Below are positions 1 to 10,700 of a stretch of 64,000 nucleotides of DNA, piece after piece. The notes under the pieces were generated by a model. The model was given only the letters and a program-made list of their open reading frames with translations. It was not told the DNA's origin and did not search any database. Position 1 is the stretch's first letter. Every line of letters starts with the position of its first letter. The translations under genes and the position numbers were made by a program. This DNA is from Podocnemis expansa (Eukaryota; Chordata; Testudines; Podocnemididae). Location: NCBI GenBank assembly GCA_007922195.1, contig ML681992.1:338075-402074 (forward strand), read 5' to 3'.

Positions 1-230
1 GTCACCCACCAAAATTACAAGAAAGGGTCAAGTAACTGGTACTAGAAAAAGGAAGTAAAAACCAAAACCAGTGTTCACAAACCAAATTTTGCATTTAGGT
101 CCTCATATCCCACAGGCCCTAAAGAGGTCTTGCTTGCAATTTTATTTGATCATGTCACCTACCACATTAAGATGCTTTTTTGACTCCAAATCTGCTACCA
201 AATCAAATCTAAACTTCTTTTCATCACTTT
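1..230. other. Unique noncoding flank left of the nested MITE/DIRS
   Basis: AT-rich DNA with no coding signal. It is the presumed pre-insertion host sequence and ends in TTT just before a MITE terminus at 231. Confidence 0.6.
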
Positions 231-253
231 GGCTGTGTTCACATGTAAACAGT
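231..253. repeat. Left terminus of MITE copy 1, cut off by the DIRS insertion
   Basis: GGCTGTGTTCACATG matches the GGCTATGTCTACA-type terminus seen on at least seven other elements here. The complementary terminus lies at 5685-5699, beyond the DIRS element. TTT precedes this end (228-230) and TTT follows the other (5700-5702), consistent with a 3-bp target duplication. Confidence 0.6.
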
Positions 254-430
254 GGGTTACTCACCAGTAACCGTTCTTCTGCGAGATAGACTGCTCGGAT
301 CCATTCAGTAATAGGTGTCTCCATGCTGGAGTGCCGGATTGTTCAGAAAAAACTTGTCCTAGCCTGTCAGGAGAGCGGAGGCAGCCTCTGCCCCTCGTGC
401 CACCCCGTGTCTATATATACGGCCACCTCC
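254..430 (+). repeat. Left inverted terminal repeat of the DIRS-like element
   Basis: The segment CATTCAGTAATAGGTGTCTC, followed by CATGCTGGAG, AAACTTGTCCTAGCCTGTCA and TATATATACGGCC, recurs as the reverse complement at 5043-5193 with high identity. The left end carries an extra GGTTACTCACC-type segment before the shared part. Confidence 0.85.
411..420 (+). promoter_or_regulatory. TATA-like box in the left DIRS terminal repeat
   Basis: CTATATATAC is preserved in both terminal repeats, pointing inward. Conservation in both arms suggests a promoter element, but no start site can be shown. Confidence 0.35.
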
Positions 431-531
431 CAACCCGACCCCTCCTCAGTTCCTTAGAGTCACCAACTCCAGATGCGGGGGCAGAGGGGAAGGACCTGAA
501 TGGATCCAAGCAGCCCATCTTGAAGAAGGAC

Positions 532-611
532 GGTTACTGGTGGGTAACCCACCGTTCTTCTTCGAGTGCTGCTTGGATACATTCAATAATAGATGACTAT
601 TAGCCATGCTG
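532..611 (+). repeat. Partial direct copy of the left terminal sequence inside the DIRS-like element
   Basis: GTTACTGGTGGGTAACCCACC, CGTTCTTCTTCGAGTGCTGC and CATTCAATAATAGATG reproduce, with mismatches, the outer part of the left terminal repeat at 257-328. DIRS elements carry an internal complementary region next to one terminal repeat that repeats terminal sequences. This block could be that region. Confidence 0.55.
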
Positions 612-2500
612 ATGGATGGCGGGTGGAGTTGGTTCTTCTGCCTTCAGCACAGCACCATGCCCCATGAGGTAGAGGCCCAGCAACATGATCCTTGCTGGAG
701 TCAAGAGGTGAACAGGCCTTGACGCGGCCCAGAAGGGTCAAGAGCTGAGGGCCAACCCAGGACAGGGGCATCAACCCGCTGAGGTCGGAACAAGGTCACC
801 ATAACTAGAGTAAAGGATGCAACCTAAACATACAGGGTTGCGTTAGGTGTCCGCATAGGTGGAAATGTGGAGTATGACAGACAGAATATAGTGTCTGGTC
901 ATAGGACTTGCTGTGTGGACTCGTGGGAGAACGCTGAATGCCAACAAGTGCAAATTTAGGCATATTGGCCATGTCTCACACGAGAACGAAGAAAGGGTAG
1001 AGATTAGTTCCTGAAATGATCACCCGAAGGCTTAGCTGGAGCCACATGGTTATGAACTGATCTGGCGACTACTGGGTATGCAGGTAGTTGTAAGGGGCTG
1101 ACCATACCCCTTGTCCAGGTCGTGACCAAACATAGCCATCTGGTCAAAGCAAGTGAGGATGAGGATACAGGGTCATAAGATGGGCTCAAAAACTACTGAG
1201 AAGACCACAGGACACTAAACAGCAGCATATGGGGGCCAAGCCAAGCAGAACGGAGGCCTACGGTATGCTAGCTATAAACCGGGTCGTGTGGGAGCACACG
1301 TTTTCAGCCGAACAGGCACCCAGGACCAGGTTCTCGCAGGAAAGAAGGCTCCGGGGCGTAAGAGTCACCAACAGCAAGGTGGCCTGAGGCAGTATTAATG
1401 AGTTGGTCCTTATAGGGCTCACGGGAGCAGGAGAATTCACAGGAAAAAGCCTGCTGGGCCTATAAGCTCGCAGGGTTTCGCATCGCAAGAGCCCTCATGA
1501 GTGCATGAGGGAGGGAGAAGGGTTGGGGATAACACCTGCTACCATTTGGCCACCCCATTGAGGACTGAAAGATTCATAGAAGTGCCGTGTAAGGTCGCGG
1601 TCTCAGTACCTACAGTACTTCCCGGAGGGATAGCGCTACTGCTCTGCCATGCCAGGGGTGCCAAGGACAAAACTCCTCAGTACATGGGTATTCAAAGAAC
1701 CCCGACGCCGAGGGAGGTTCCTTCCTATGAGCTAGGAAGTGAATCCATTACAGGGTGGCAACTGCAGCATCTCAAGAACACTCTGGAGTTAGAGAACCAA
1801 ACGAAGTATTCCCCCAGGCTGAAAGCCAGAGGGCGAATAAAGGGAGTACAACCCCCAAATTCTTGGATATTGTCGGAAAAATAGGCTCTCTGTCTATCAC
1901 GCCAGTGGGCGGGCATTGGATGTGAATGGGTCCTCAAGAATTGAAGAGGAGCTGCAGTACTAATGGGTGCCACCAACGTATATGGGGGTAACCCGCAATA
2001 GCACTACAAGTCTACGATCCGACGTAGTGAGACAGTCCCAAGAAAGCCACAGAGGGAAGGGGGGGGCGTGTCCTGTCAGGGTACAGGACTGAGAAGCAGA
2101 AGAGGTAGCTACAGGTGCCCTGGGAAGAAAAAACTCCTCTGTCTGCACATGCACACCTGCCAAGAAAGGCGACTGGTGACGTGGGGAAGTGTGTTGGTGG
2201 AAGAAATGCCCGCAGGGGTGGCGCCTTCGCAGTTTCTCTATGTGGAGATGTGACTAGGTGTTCTTCCTGGGTTCCCTGTCTGGGGTTCGAAGGAGATACA
2301 CCCGGCCCATGTTTACGGGTGAGGGCGTAAGAGAATTGGTCACCTCGATGGGGAGGGTGAGGGTTCCTAGGGTGGGGGACCTGGTCCTCACTAGATCACC
2401 ACAAGGTGAGGGAGTGGAACCGTAGTTCCCATAAGGAAGGGAAATGGCAGGGGTGGGCTGTTCGCCTTGGCCCCCTTCAGAGGGAAAGATCTGCTCTGGC
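612..2500. other. 3' interior of the DIRS-like element, no readable domain
   Basis: Read on the minus strand, this should hold reverse transcriptase, RNase H and recombinase sequence. All frames are broken every 60-80 codons, and I saw no YXDD-type reverse transcriptase motif and no recombinase R-H-R-Y pattern. It may be strongly decayed coding sequence or unrelated filler in a non-autonomous derivative. Confidence 0.4.
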
Positions 2501-2867
2501 TATGTGGATGTGTCCCCTTCAGTGAGCAGGAAATATTCCTGTCGAATTGGGGTTGGGGTCGCAGCGGCTGGTGCCTGCTGAACCGATGGTGTGCAACCGG
2601 AGGTATCCCCTCCCCTTCCCCTGAACTGGACATGAGGTGGCCTACCTGAGGAAGGCATCAGGGCCACAGGCACAGTTCTGTTGCAGGTAGGCTTTGAATA
2701 TGCGCATCTCAAAGCCTCCACAGCAGGGCTGGGGCTACAACAAGACGCGCCTCTTGTCCCCGGCGAGGTGTTGGTATGGGGAATGCACAGTTGGGGGAAT
2801 ATCCAGGAAGGGTGGGGTGTGAGGAGGGAAAAGAGGGGCGGTTTTCCATCTTCAGGGGAGTTGCTGC

Positions 2868-4860
2868 CTAAGAGGTTTGGGGAGGGGTAAACCACGGTAC
2901 TCGGGTACCATCGGCATAGGGCGTTGGCGCCCCAAATCCAAGGTCTGCTAGTGCAGTAGCAGAGAAAATGGGGGGAAACAAAAGAGAGGTTGGGGATAAG
3001 CGGGGAGGAAAAACTGCCCTGCGATCCCTTTGAGAGAGGATGGGGAATTCGAGGGGAACTAAGTTGGGGGGGGGGGTGGGTCCGGGAGGGAGGAGGCCAA
3101 AGTACTTGGCTTCTCCCCGAGGATCCCGGGCTGTGCCCATCACCAAGAGGGTTTCAGGGGGAAACAAGACGTCCCCCTCAAAGGGCAGGTCGAGGACTGC
3201 CTGCTGTGCATTAGGAGGTGCTCTCTCCTCCCTGAGCCATGCCACCCTGTGTATGGTAATCGCCGAGGCCATGGTGCGAGCGGCGGTGTCCACTGCATCA
3301 TGTGCCAAAAGGAGGAGGTCTTATGAAATTATGTTGCCTGCTTCCAAGAAGGCATCATACTCCTCCCTAGCCTCAGGTGGGAACAGGCTTCTAAATTTCC
3401 TGAGTGACTCCCAGACATCCAGCAAATATCTGCTGGTTATTGCCTGGCTGTTTGCCATTCATAGTTGGAAGACCAATGAGGAGTAAACCTTACGGCCTAG
3501 CAGATCCAGTTCCCTGGCTTCCCTGGAGGGTGGGAGGGGGTCCCTGTGTGGCTCCCCGGGCCCCATTGCCATCTGGACTACATCCTTCAGGGGAACTGGG
3601 TGGCCAACAAGGGAGGGGTAGCCTGACTCGGATACCCGATACTTCACGCCGCCGTATCCGAAACTGGGAGGATGGAACTTGGGCTCTGTCATCGGGAGCA
3701 TGTGAGGTCCCATACACTCGGGTGGGACGGGACTGCTAAGGGTGCCATCGAGGCGAAGGCTGGCCTGAAGAGGGTATCGAGAGGGAGATGCAAGGGCTCC
3801 ACCTCCATGCCTAAATGGGCCATAGCCCGGCACAACAAATCAAAATGCGCCGATAGTTTCCCAGTGTAAGAGCCCGGTGCCAGGGAGAGAGCAGTACTGG
3901 GAGCTTGCCACGGTGGAGAGGGAGTTGCCTGGAGGGAACATTCTTGTGGCCTAAAGCAGAAGGGTGATGGAGCCGATGTGTGGTGCCAAGGCCATTTGGA
4001 ACCCCTGGAAGGTCCCTCCTCTGGCCTGGAAGCAGGGGAGGGGGACCGAGATTCTCAGGTTGGTACCGGTGATGGCGAGGTGGTGCCACCCCCCCCCGAA
4101 GTGGAAGACAGGGGACTGTGCAGTGAGGGCAAGTGTCCCGGGTGGACCCAGGCCTTCGAGATGAAGGCTGGTTTGCCCCTTCTGGTTGGAAGTGGGGCAG
4201 GGGGTGTCGGGAGAAGCAGGAGGGCTTGTGCTGCCTCCACCGCTTCCAGGGTGGACAGGATGAGGAGCGACTCTATTTGAGTCAGAGGCAAGTCCTTGTC
4301 AGGGGAGGGAGGACTGCCTGGGTGGGAGGACTCCCACTCGTGCGGCACCAGGCTCTACGGTGCCGAGGGTGGAATTGGCTGGTGCTGGGGTGAGCTTGGC
4401 ACCGGTGAGGCCAGACTGTACCACGCCGTCGGTGCCAGAGATGATATGGTGTAGTGCTGAGGTGAGCCCGGCACCATCAGTGCCGGGCTAACTGAGGTCG
4501 ACCTCGAGCGGTGCTGAGGTGCCGAGGCGCCAGGTAGGCGCTGGTGTGCCGGAGTCGGCACTGAGGTGGTGCAGCGGCAGCGGCTACCAGTGGTACGGTG
4601 CTGCGTAGGCTCTGGCGCCAAGCTGGATCTCAGTGCTGGGAGTGAACCTGAAGCCTCGGCTGAAGGGTGCTGGGCCTCCTCTGAGGCTAGGGTGCGGCGA
4701 TGCTGTTCCCTCTCCTTGATAGTTCTGGGTTTGAAGGAGAGACAGATGGAACAAGCCGAGACCATGTGGTCTTTGCCCAGGCACCTAAGGTACTTCCTGT
4801 GGGGGTTATCCGGGGAAAGGCCTTGCCGCACTTGTCACAGGGTTTAAACCCCGGCATCAT
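2868..4860 (-). pseudogene. Degraded DIRS gag-like gene
   Basis: The presumed start is the ATGATG at 4860, reading MMPGFKPCDKCGKAFP. A one-base shift in a C run near 4820 then moves the frame to DNPHRKYLRCLGKDHMVSAC, followed by CSICLSFKPRT. The C-x2-C, CLG-x2-H and C-x2-C series is the zinc-binding signature of DIRS gag proteins. After a Pro/Ser-rich stretch the frame resumes with LGRKVYSSLVFQL near 3480. Next come VWESLRKF, and then AARTMASAITIHRVAWLREE and LDLPFEGDVLF (about 3300-3150), the conserved gag core. In-frame stops lie near 3466 and 3320. The protein would bind element RNA and form particles; this copy cannot make it intact. Confidence 0.75.
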
Positions 4861-5042
4861 CAATGCGATGTTCCGGTCTGGTAGTGGGAACTCTTGTAGT
4901 GGAGTTAAATCCACAAAGAGATGCTCCCAGCCTGACAGTGAGTTGAAGAAAAAGGGACAGGCTGCTTGCAGTTCGCAAGGAGCAGATGTTCCAATTCCAA
5001 AATGCAAGGTGGAAGAAATGAAAGTAAGGAGGGGTTGGGAGG

Positions 5043-5193
5043 CGGCCGTATATATAGCCACAGGGTGGCGTGAGGGGTGTAGGCCGCCTCCCCTCTCCTG
5101 ACAGGCTAGGACAAGTTTTTTCCGACAAATCTGGTGCTCCAGCATGGAGACACCTATTACTGAATGCATTCGAGCAGTGCTTGAAGAAGAACA
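5043..5193 (-). repeat. Right inverted terminal repeat of the DIRS-like element
   Basis: Reverse complement of the left terminal repeat: the same CATTCAGTAATAGG block, the same AAACTTGTCCTAGCCTG block and the same TATA-containing block in the same order. Read on the minus strand this is the 5' end of the element, upstream of gag. Confidence 0.85.
5048..5057 (-). promoter_or_regulatory. TATA-like box in the right (5') DIRS terminal repeat
   Basis: On the minus strand it reads CTATATATAC. It lies about 190 bp upstream of the presumed gag start at 4860, the position expected for a promoter driving the gag transcript. Confidence 0.4.
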
Positions 5194-5699
5194 GTTATTT
5201 CGAAATAAGTTATTTTGAAATGAGTTATTTCAAAATAAAATCATTTCAAAATAACTTAAATCAAAATAAGCAAATATTAAATCAAAATAAGGGAAAACCT
5301 CAAAGCGAAACAGCATGTCCGGTCACAGGACTTGCTACTTCGCTTCAGGAGAGGTCCAGCATGGGAGGTGTTGCAACATCGCCCCCTCGCTGGGCCATGT
5401 GCCCACCCAATACATACAAAAAGAAAGGCACCCTGGGAAGGAAAAGGGCAAACATGTTATGTCAAAATAACCCTTATTTTGAAATAACATGTCCGAACAG
5501 TGTTGTTTCAAAACAGCCACTTCAAAACAATAGCTATTTCATTTTCAGGCGAGGTTTTATTGTTACAAAATGATGGACGTTATTCTGAAATGCCGGAGTC
5601 CCATCGTTTCGAAATAAAGAAACATTGTTTGGACGTGACAACTTCTATTTGGAAACAACGGTCATTGTTTCAAAATAAAAGCCTCATGTAGACATAGCC
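5194..5699. mobile_element. MITE copy 1 (GGCTATGTCTACA termini), main part
   Basis: It starts with TTATTTCGAAATAAG and contains repeated palindromic units of the TTATTTYRAAATAA type. A central block of about 130 bp (5310-5455) is shared with the elements at 31184 and 40559. It ends in CATGTAGACATAGCC. Joined to 231-253 across the DIRS insertion it gives a complete element of about 530 bp. It is non-coding. Confidence 0.75.
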
Positions 5700-6485
5700 T
5701 TTTAAAGTTCTATGTAACATGTCTTTTCATTACCCTCCTGCTTCCTTTACTGTTCAACCTCTTGTCAGCTTCTTGCATAAAGGCCCCTGCTTTCTTCCAT
5801 GCACCCCTCCCCGGACCTTCTTGAATTCCTGAAAAGATACTACTCTGTCCACATTTAACGTTCTCTTGAAGACCTACATCTACTATGCTGTCAACAAGTC
5901 TCATCTGCTTTGTCCCTTAATTTTTGTCTATCTATCTGCCCTGAGACTGTGAGTTTGCTTAGGAAAAAAACCTTTCCATACTTGAATGCCTGGGAGATTG
6001 CCCAGCATATCATGAGTGCTACCATAAACTAATAATCAAAATAAGCGAAAATGTTCAAATGTGGGTTTCTGAAGTTAATCAATATGTATGTGTTCACGCA
6101 TCTAAAAAGAATTCAGATGCCTAAACGTAGATTTAGGTTTTTATCTTAAGATACAAAAATTTGAAGATTTTGGCCTTGTTGGACATTCAATGCAATCTGA
6201 GTTGCCTGACCATTGTCTTGAGGCCTATATAGCATAAGACCCTAACTACAGGCTTCCTAGCTCTTCTCAAAAGCTTCTGGCAAGAGCTAGAAATTCTGCT
6301 ATCAAAAGTTAGCAAAACTATGAAGCCAAACATCAAAATGGATTATTTTTGTTTCTGTGGCAAACAGAATTCAGACTATTTCAATAATTAAATCTTATAT
6401 AAAAGAGATTTTATTTGATATATATGCTTTTTATCATACTCAGGTTTTTTTCAGAAACACTGTTTTTAAATTACTTGGATGATAT
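5700..6485. other. AT-rich noncoding intron DNA
   Basis: No gene or clear element. A faint AGGTGCCTAAA-like block at 6100-6150 may be an ancient repeat relic. Confidence 0.5.
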
Positions 6486-6493
6486 GCTATAAT

Positions 6494-6925
6494 CAGGGGT
6501 ATAGCTACAAGTGGGCCCAGGTGAGCACATGCCTACCTGGCTGGCCAGTAGGCCCATCCATCTCCATCCGACGCAGAGCCTGGCAGTGGTGTGAACTTTG
6601 CCACCACAACCATGACTATGACCTTGGACTGGCCAGCAGCGGGCGGCTGTGGCCACAAGAGACAGCACTGCAGGCAGATGGATGTTGGGGGGGGGGGAGT
6701 AGACTGCCCTCCACCCACGCACCTCCCACCCCAAGCAGCTCCTCTGGCCTTGACTCAGCAGGAGCCGGCTGCCTCTCCTTCACCCTCCACTTCTTGATGC
6801 TCCAGTTACTAGCAACTGAAGTCTTGTCAGGAAGCTTCCAGTTACATGACCAGAAAGAGAGCAGGATGGGCCAACTCTGGAGAGTCAAGGGCCCAGCCAA
6901 GAAACAGAGAATGACTATGCCCCTG
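6494..6925. mobile_element. hAT-type non-autonomous DNA transposon (432 bp)
   Basis: Termini are CAGGGGTATAGCTAC and, inverted, CAGGGGCATAGTCAT. Flanking 8-mers GCTATAAT (6486-6493) and CCTATAAC (6926-6933) match at 6 of 8 positions, as expected for an aged hAT target duplication. The interior is moderately GC-rich and non-coding. Confidence 0.7.
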
Positions 6926-7323
6926 CCTATAACTTGCCATGCCCACCTGACAAGATATTTGCATATTATTAACAAAACCCTGTATGCACAAAATAAACAG
7001 ACAGTAAAGAAGAGCTAATTTAAGGAAACCTCCTTATACTTCTATTCCTACCACAGAGGTGGAGATTATCATTAATGCTTGAGGCATGTCTGATTTATAG
7101 AGCCCACAGTGATATCCTCCAGAGATTGAGAAGAATAGCTACTACCTTCCTACTTATATGATTAGAGGTCAAGAAGGCAGCAAGAGCTGTCAGGTTCTGA
7201 GGTATTTATATCTAGTCAGAATATAAAGATACCTAACATACTATGGGTCTGCTGACAGAAAACAAAGCAGAGTATGTGCATGAGGTCCAGCCCTACAACC
7301 TTGACTCAGGCAGCATTCCCATT
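6926..7323. other. Noncoding intron DNA
   Basis: AT-rich, nothing recognised. Confidence 0.5.
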
Positions 7324-7705
7324 GGGTATGTCCACACAGGCTTCTTATTTCAAAACAACAGAGGTTGTTTTGAAATAAGAAGCGGCATGTCCACACGACA
7401 CATCATTATTTTGAAACCGTTAAACCCTGCATCTAATCGAAATAGCCATTGTTCTGAAACGGTTGTTTCGAAACAACAGCGTTTGGACACGTTGTTTCAA
7501 AACAACACCATTGTTTCGAAACAACTGTTTCAAAACAACATGTCCGAACGGCCTTGTTTCAAAATAACCATTTCGAAACAATGGCTATTTTGAAAGCCGA
7601 AACTGTTAATTCGAATTAACTAATTTTGAAATAAGGACTTTATTTCGAAATAACTCATTTTGAAATGGGTTATTTTGAAATAATGATGTATGTGTGGACA
7701 TAGCC
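7324..7705. mobile_element. MITE copy 2, TTTCGAAA-array type (382 bp)
   Basis: Termini are GGGTATGTCCACACA and, inverted, GGCTATGTCCACACA, flanked by ATT on both sides (7321-7323, 7706-7708). The interior is almost entirely made of GTTGTTTCGAAACAAC and TTATTTYRAAATAA palindromes, about 15 of them. It has no coding capacity. Confidence 0.85.
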
Positions 7706-10700
7706 ATTGACAATAATGGGAGCTTTGTCCGAATCTGGCCTGCAGATTTAAACTCATCATTCTCTAGAATGCAAGAGCCACTGGTTTATAAACACTGAGT
7801 CTCAAGTAAGGTAGGTGCTACTTTTTAAATATAATTTTAAGTGGCAAAAAGATTTGTTTATAAAAGGAAAGCAAACTCATGAATTGAGTCATTTGGATAA
7901 GAAAGTCATTGCGGGACAAATATCAAGGTGAAACAAACTGTATACCTAACATTTGTGATTTTCTTTCTTTCTAACAGAAAAACAGGAATTTACTAAAAAG
8001 TTATTTAGAGGTCATGCAGAAAAAATAAAGGCAAAAAACACAAATAAACACATTTACACAGGCACATACAATATATGCATATGCAGACAAAAAGATACAA
8101 TAAGTAGAAGCTTCTGATATACAACTGCCTTGCTTAAGGGCAAATATTAAAAAAGTCAGCTCCTCCCCAAACTTTCGGTGATAACAGAAAATGCCCAGTC
8201 TACCTTTTGAGTGAGTTGCTGCCTTTCCCTGCACTCACTTGCAAATCCCTGCAAGCTCAGCTTATTGTTTTGATAAATGGCTGTGGTTAAGCATAGGTAG
8301 GGTTTTGGTTTTGTTTTTTGTTTTGTTTTTTTTTTAAACTGACATCAGGCAAAAATAAAAGAAAATCCTATGTAATGAAAGGCTAACAAAGGCTGTTTCA
8401 TTTCCAATAAAAGCTAAACAACAATGCAGTTCAGCATGACTTTCTCCCAGTTTAGCTTTACAAAACAAAACAAAACTAAACTAAACTAAACAAAAAAAAA
8501 ACAAGTACTTTTCTCCATTTAGCTTTAACAAAAATAAAAAATTAAAGCAAACAGTGTCTGTTAAATTTTGTCATACAAAACTGGGAGAAAAATCCTTCTT
8601 GAGGAAGTGTATAGGCTGAATTTAGAGAGGCACTGAGCAACTACAATTCTCTCAGACTTATTCAGAGTTGTAGTTGCTCTCTGCCTCTTAAGAACTGACA
8701 CAACAGGAGTTTTGCATGGGTAAAGAGAGCAGGATTTGCCTTCTATTGTCCAGGACATCTACATTCCTAGAAAACATGTGGATGAAGGGAAAACAACTAC
8801 AAAAAGTTTCTGCTGATTATACACTGTTGACTATGACAAATGCTGTTACTTCTTAAAAATAATATTCTTTCTTTTCTTTATCATTCCACTGTTTTACAAG
8901 CTGTTTTAAAAAAAAAAAAAAAAAGATGTGATGTTCTATATGACACACAAATAATAAAAACATGACATATTGATTTCTCCAAAGGTCACTCTTCGTTAAT
9001 GTACTAGAAAACCCAAAACCAGAAGAATATTAATCAAATATGGCAAAGCCTGAACAGTTATCCCCTTAGTTATGTTACTCCACATGTGATCATAACTTTC
9101 ACTTTTTTGTTCAATTAAATTTAATAAATCAAAAATTATTTCTAACCACTATTATTATGTGATATCAATTGTGACAGTGAGTTAGTCGGATATACCTGTC
9201 AATCTCTTTCTCTCCTCTCTTTCTTGGACACACACACACACGTGCACGTGCACACAGAGGCAAAATGGAAGAATAATGTTTGAAGGCCAATACGTGTTGG
9301 TCGGATGCAGAACTCTCCACAGACAGTGATTTAAGTTAATATCTTTCCTCTTCAGCTGATCTCTGTGTCTTGTGGTAAAGCAGATAAGGCCTAGATAAAG
9401 TATTTCATGTACATTAGCAAAAACTGCCTTTTTAATAAATTTACACTAGGCAGTGATGAGCTATATTGTGTGGTGGGTAATCTGCTCTAAAAAAAGTAGG
9501 AAGAAATTCTTCTGCCTGGCTCTCAGGTATTAAGTCCGTACATCTTTTATGTTGACAGTTGAGCTCCAGGCTATAAAACAGAAGAACCTGTTCTACATCT
9601 ACTGTTTAAAACAAGAGCAGAAAACCTAAACCTCCATCAATCTGCTGTCTTAGTTTTATGACTTATCTGTGGCAAAAATGAATCATAAGAAAGATTTGTC
9701 CTGGTTCCACAGGCAGATCCATCAAACTCCTGGTGCTAGTGAACCATACAATTCCTGCAAAGATTGGTGATAGTGGTAGACTTGCAGTTTTAAATGTGTA
9801 AAAGTGTTGAACTACAAATATTCACTTCTGATTAATTTCAGTGAAAGAGTGCAGTAAGAGAAAGCCTAGAAAAAGTACACACACACACACAGAAGTTTTC
9901 ATTTCTTTTACACCTCTCTACCCTCTGCATTGAATACCATCTTTTATAAAGCTGTATCAGGGCTAATGCAAATATAATAAGGCACAATGATTTAACTTTG
10001 AATACTATTCAGATGAAATTTTGGTCCAACGCTTCTGGAATATAAAATCATACAAGTCTGCAGTCTCCTTCATCATATTACCTGTAAACCCTTTAAGAAA
10101 TAACACAATCTTCTCAAATTCTGAACTGCGGCCTTAAAAAAAAAGAAAAAAAAACCTAGAAAGCTTTATAATCTTATATAATCTTACAAGCAAAATTCTG
10201 ATCACAAGAGAAGACAGCTAGCAGATGAAGTATTTGCTCACCTGGCAGAAGCAGATCAACAGACTGAAGTCTACTTGTGATGGTGTGTAGGGTGAGGATA
10301 GCAAAGGAAAGCAAAGTCGGGAATGCTTGAAAAATAAAATATTTTTAGTTAACAAGTAGAAAAATAAAATGTTGGAGAAAGGGCCCTTTTCATTTCTGAA
10401 TCCCTCTCCCAAAATGGTCTCTGCTTTTGCACAAAACAACCTTGTAGAATGACCATCTCTAAGAGTATGACAGCAGTGTCACTAAAATGCTGGAGAGCTA
10501 CTTAAGGACTAATAGCCAGTCTTGTTGGCCCTACTCAGGAAAAACTGCTACTGAAGTCAATGGGTCCATTATTCCATGTGCAAATGGTAATGGGAGTGTC
10601 ATAGTGTCATAGTGATGATGCAAGTTGTTTCTGATAATAATGTGTTGGCTCTGTACATATCTATCAGCACTCCCTTTTGGTTCTTCCATGACACCATTGA

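Larger units (their letters stand above)
254..5193 (-). mobile_element. DIRS-like tyrosine-recombinase retroelement, degraded, with inverted terminal repeats
   Basis: About 4.9 kb bounded by inverted repeats of roughly 150 bp (near 254-430 and 5043-5193) and carrying a gag-like region on the minus strand (4860 down to about 2870). Inverted rather than direct terminal repeats combined with this gag type are characteristic of the DIRS order, whose members carry reverse transcriptase, RNase H and a tyrosine recombinase. I could not find a convincing reverse transcriptase or recombinase motif. The space between gag and the left terminus (about 2 kb) is too short for a full set, so an internal deletion or non-autonomous derivative is likely. 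GC content is well above that of the surrounding intron. The element sits inside MITE copy 1. Confidence 0.72.

Noticed and set aside
6479..7018. 179-codon plus-strand open frame
   Set aside because: It spans a hAT element and both its flanks. No domain is visible and it is incidental.
7324..7705. Palindromic TTTCGAAA units as a CRISPR-like or satellite array
   Set aside because: Units lack uniform spacers and are bounded by transposon-type inverted ends with a 3-bp target duplication in a vertebrate intron.
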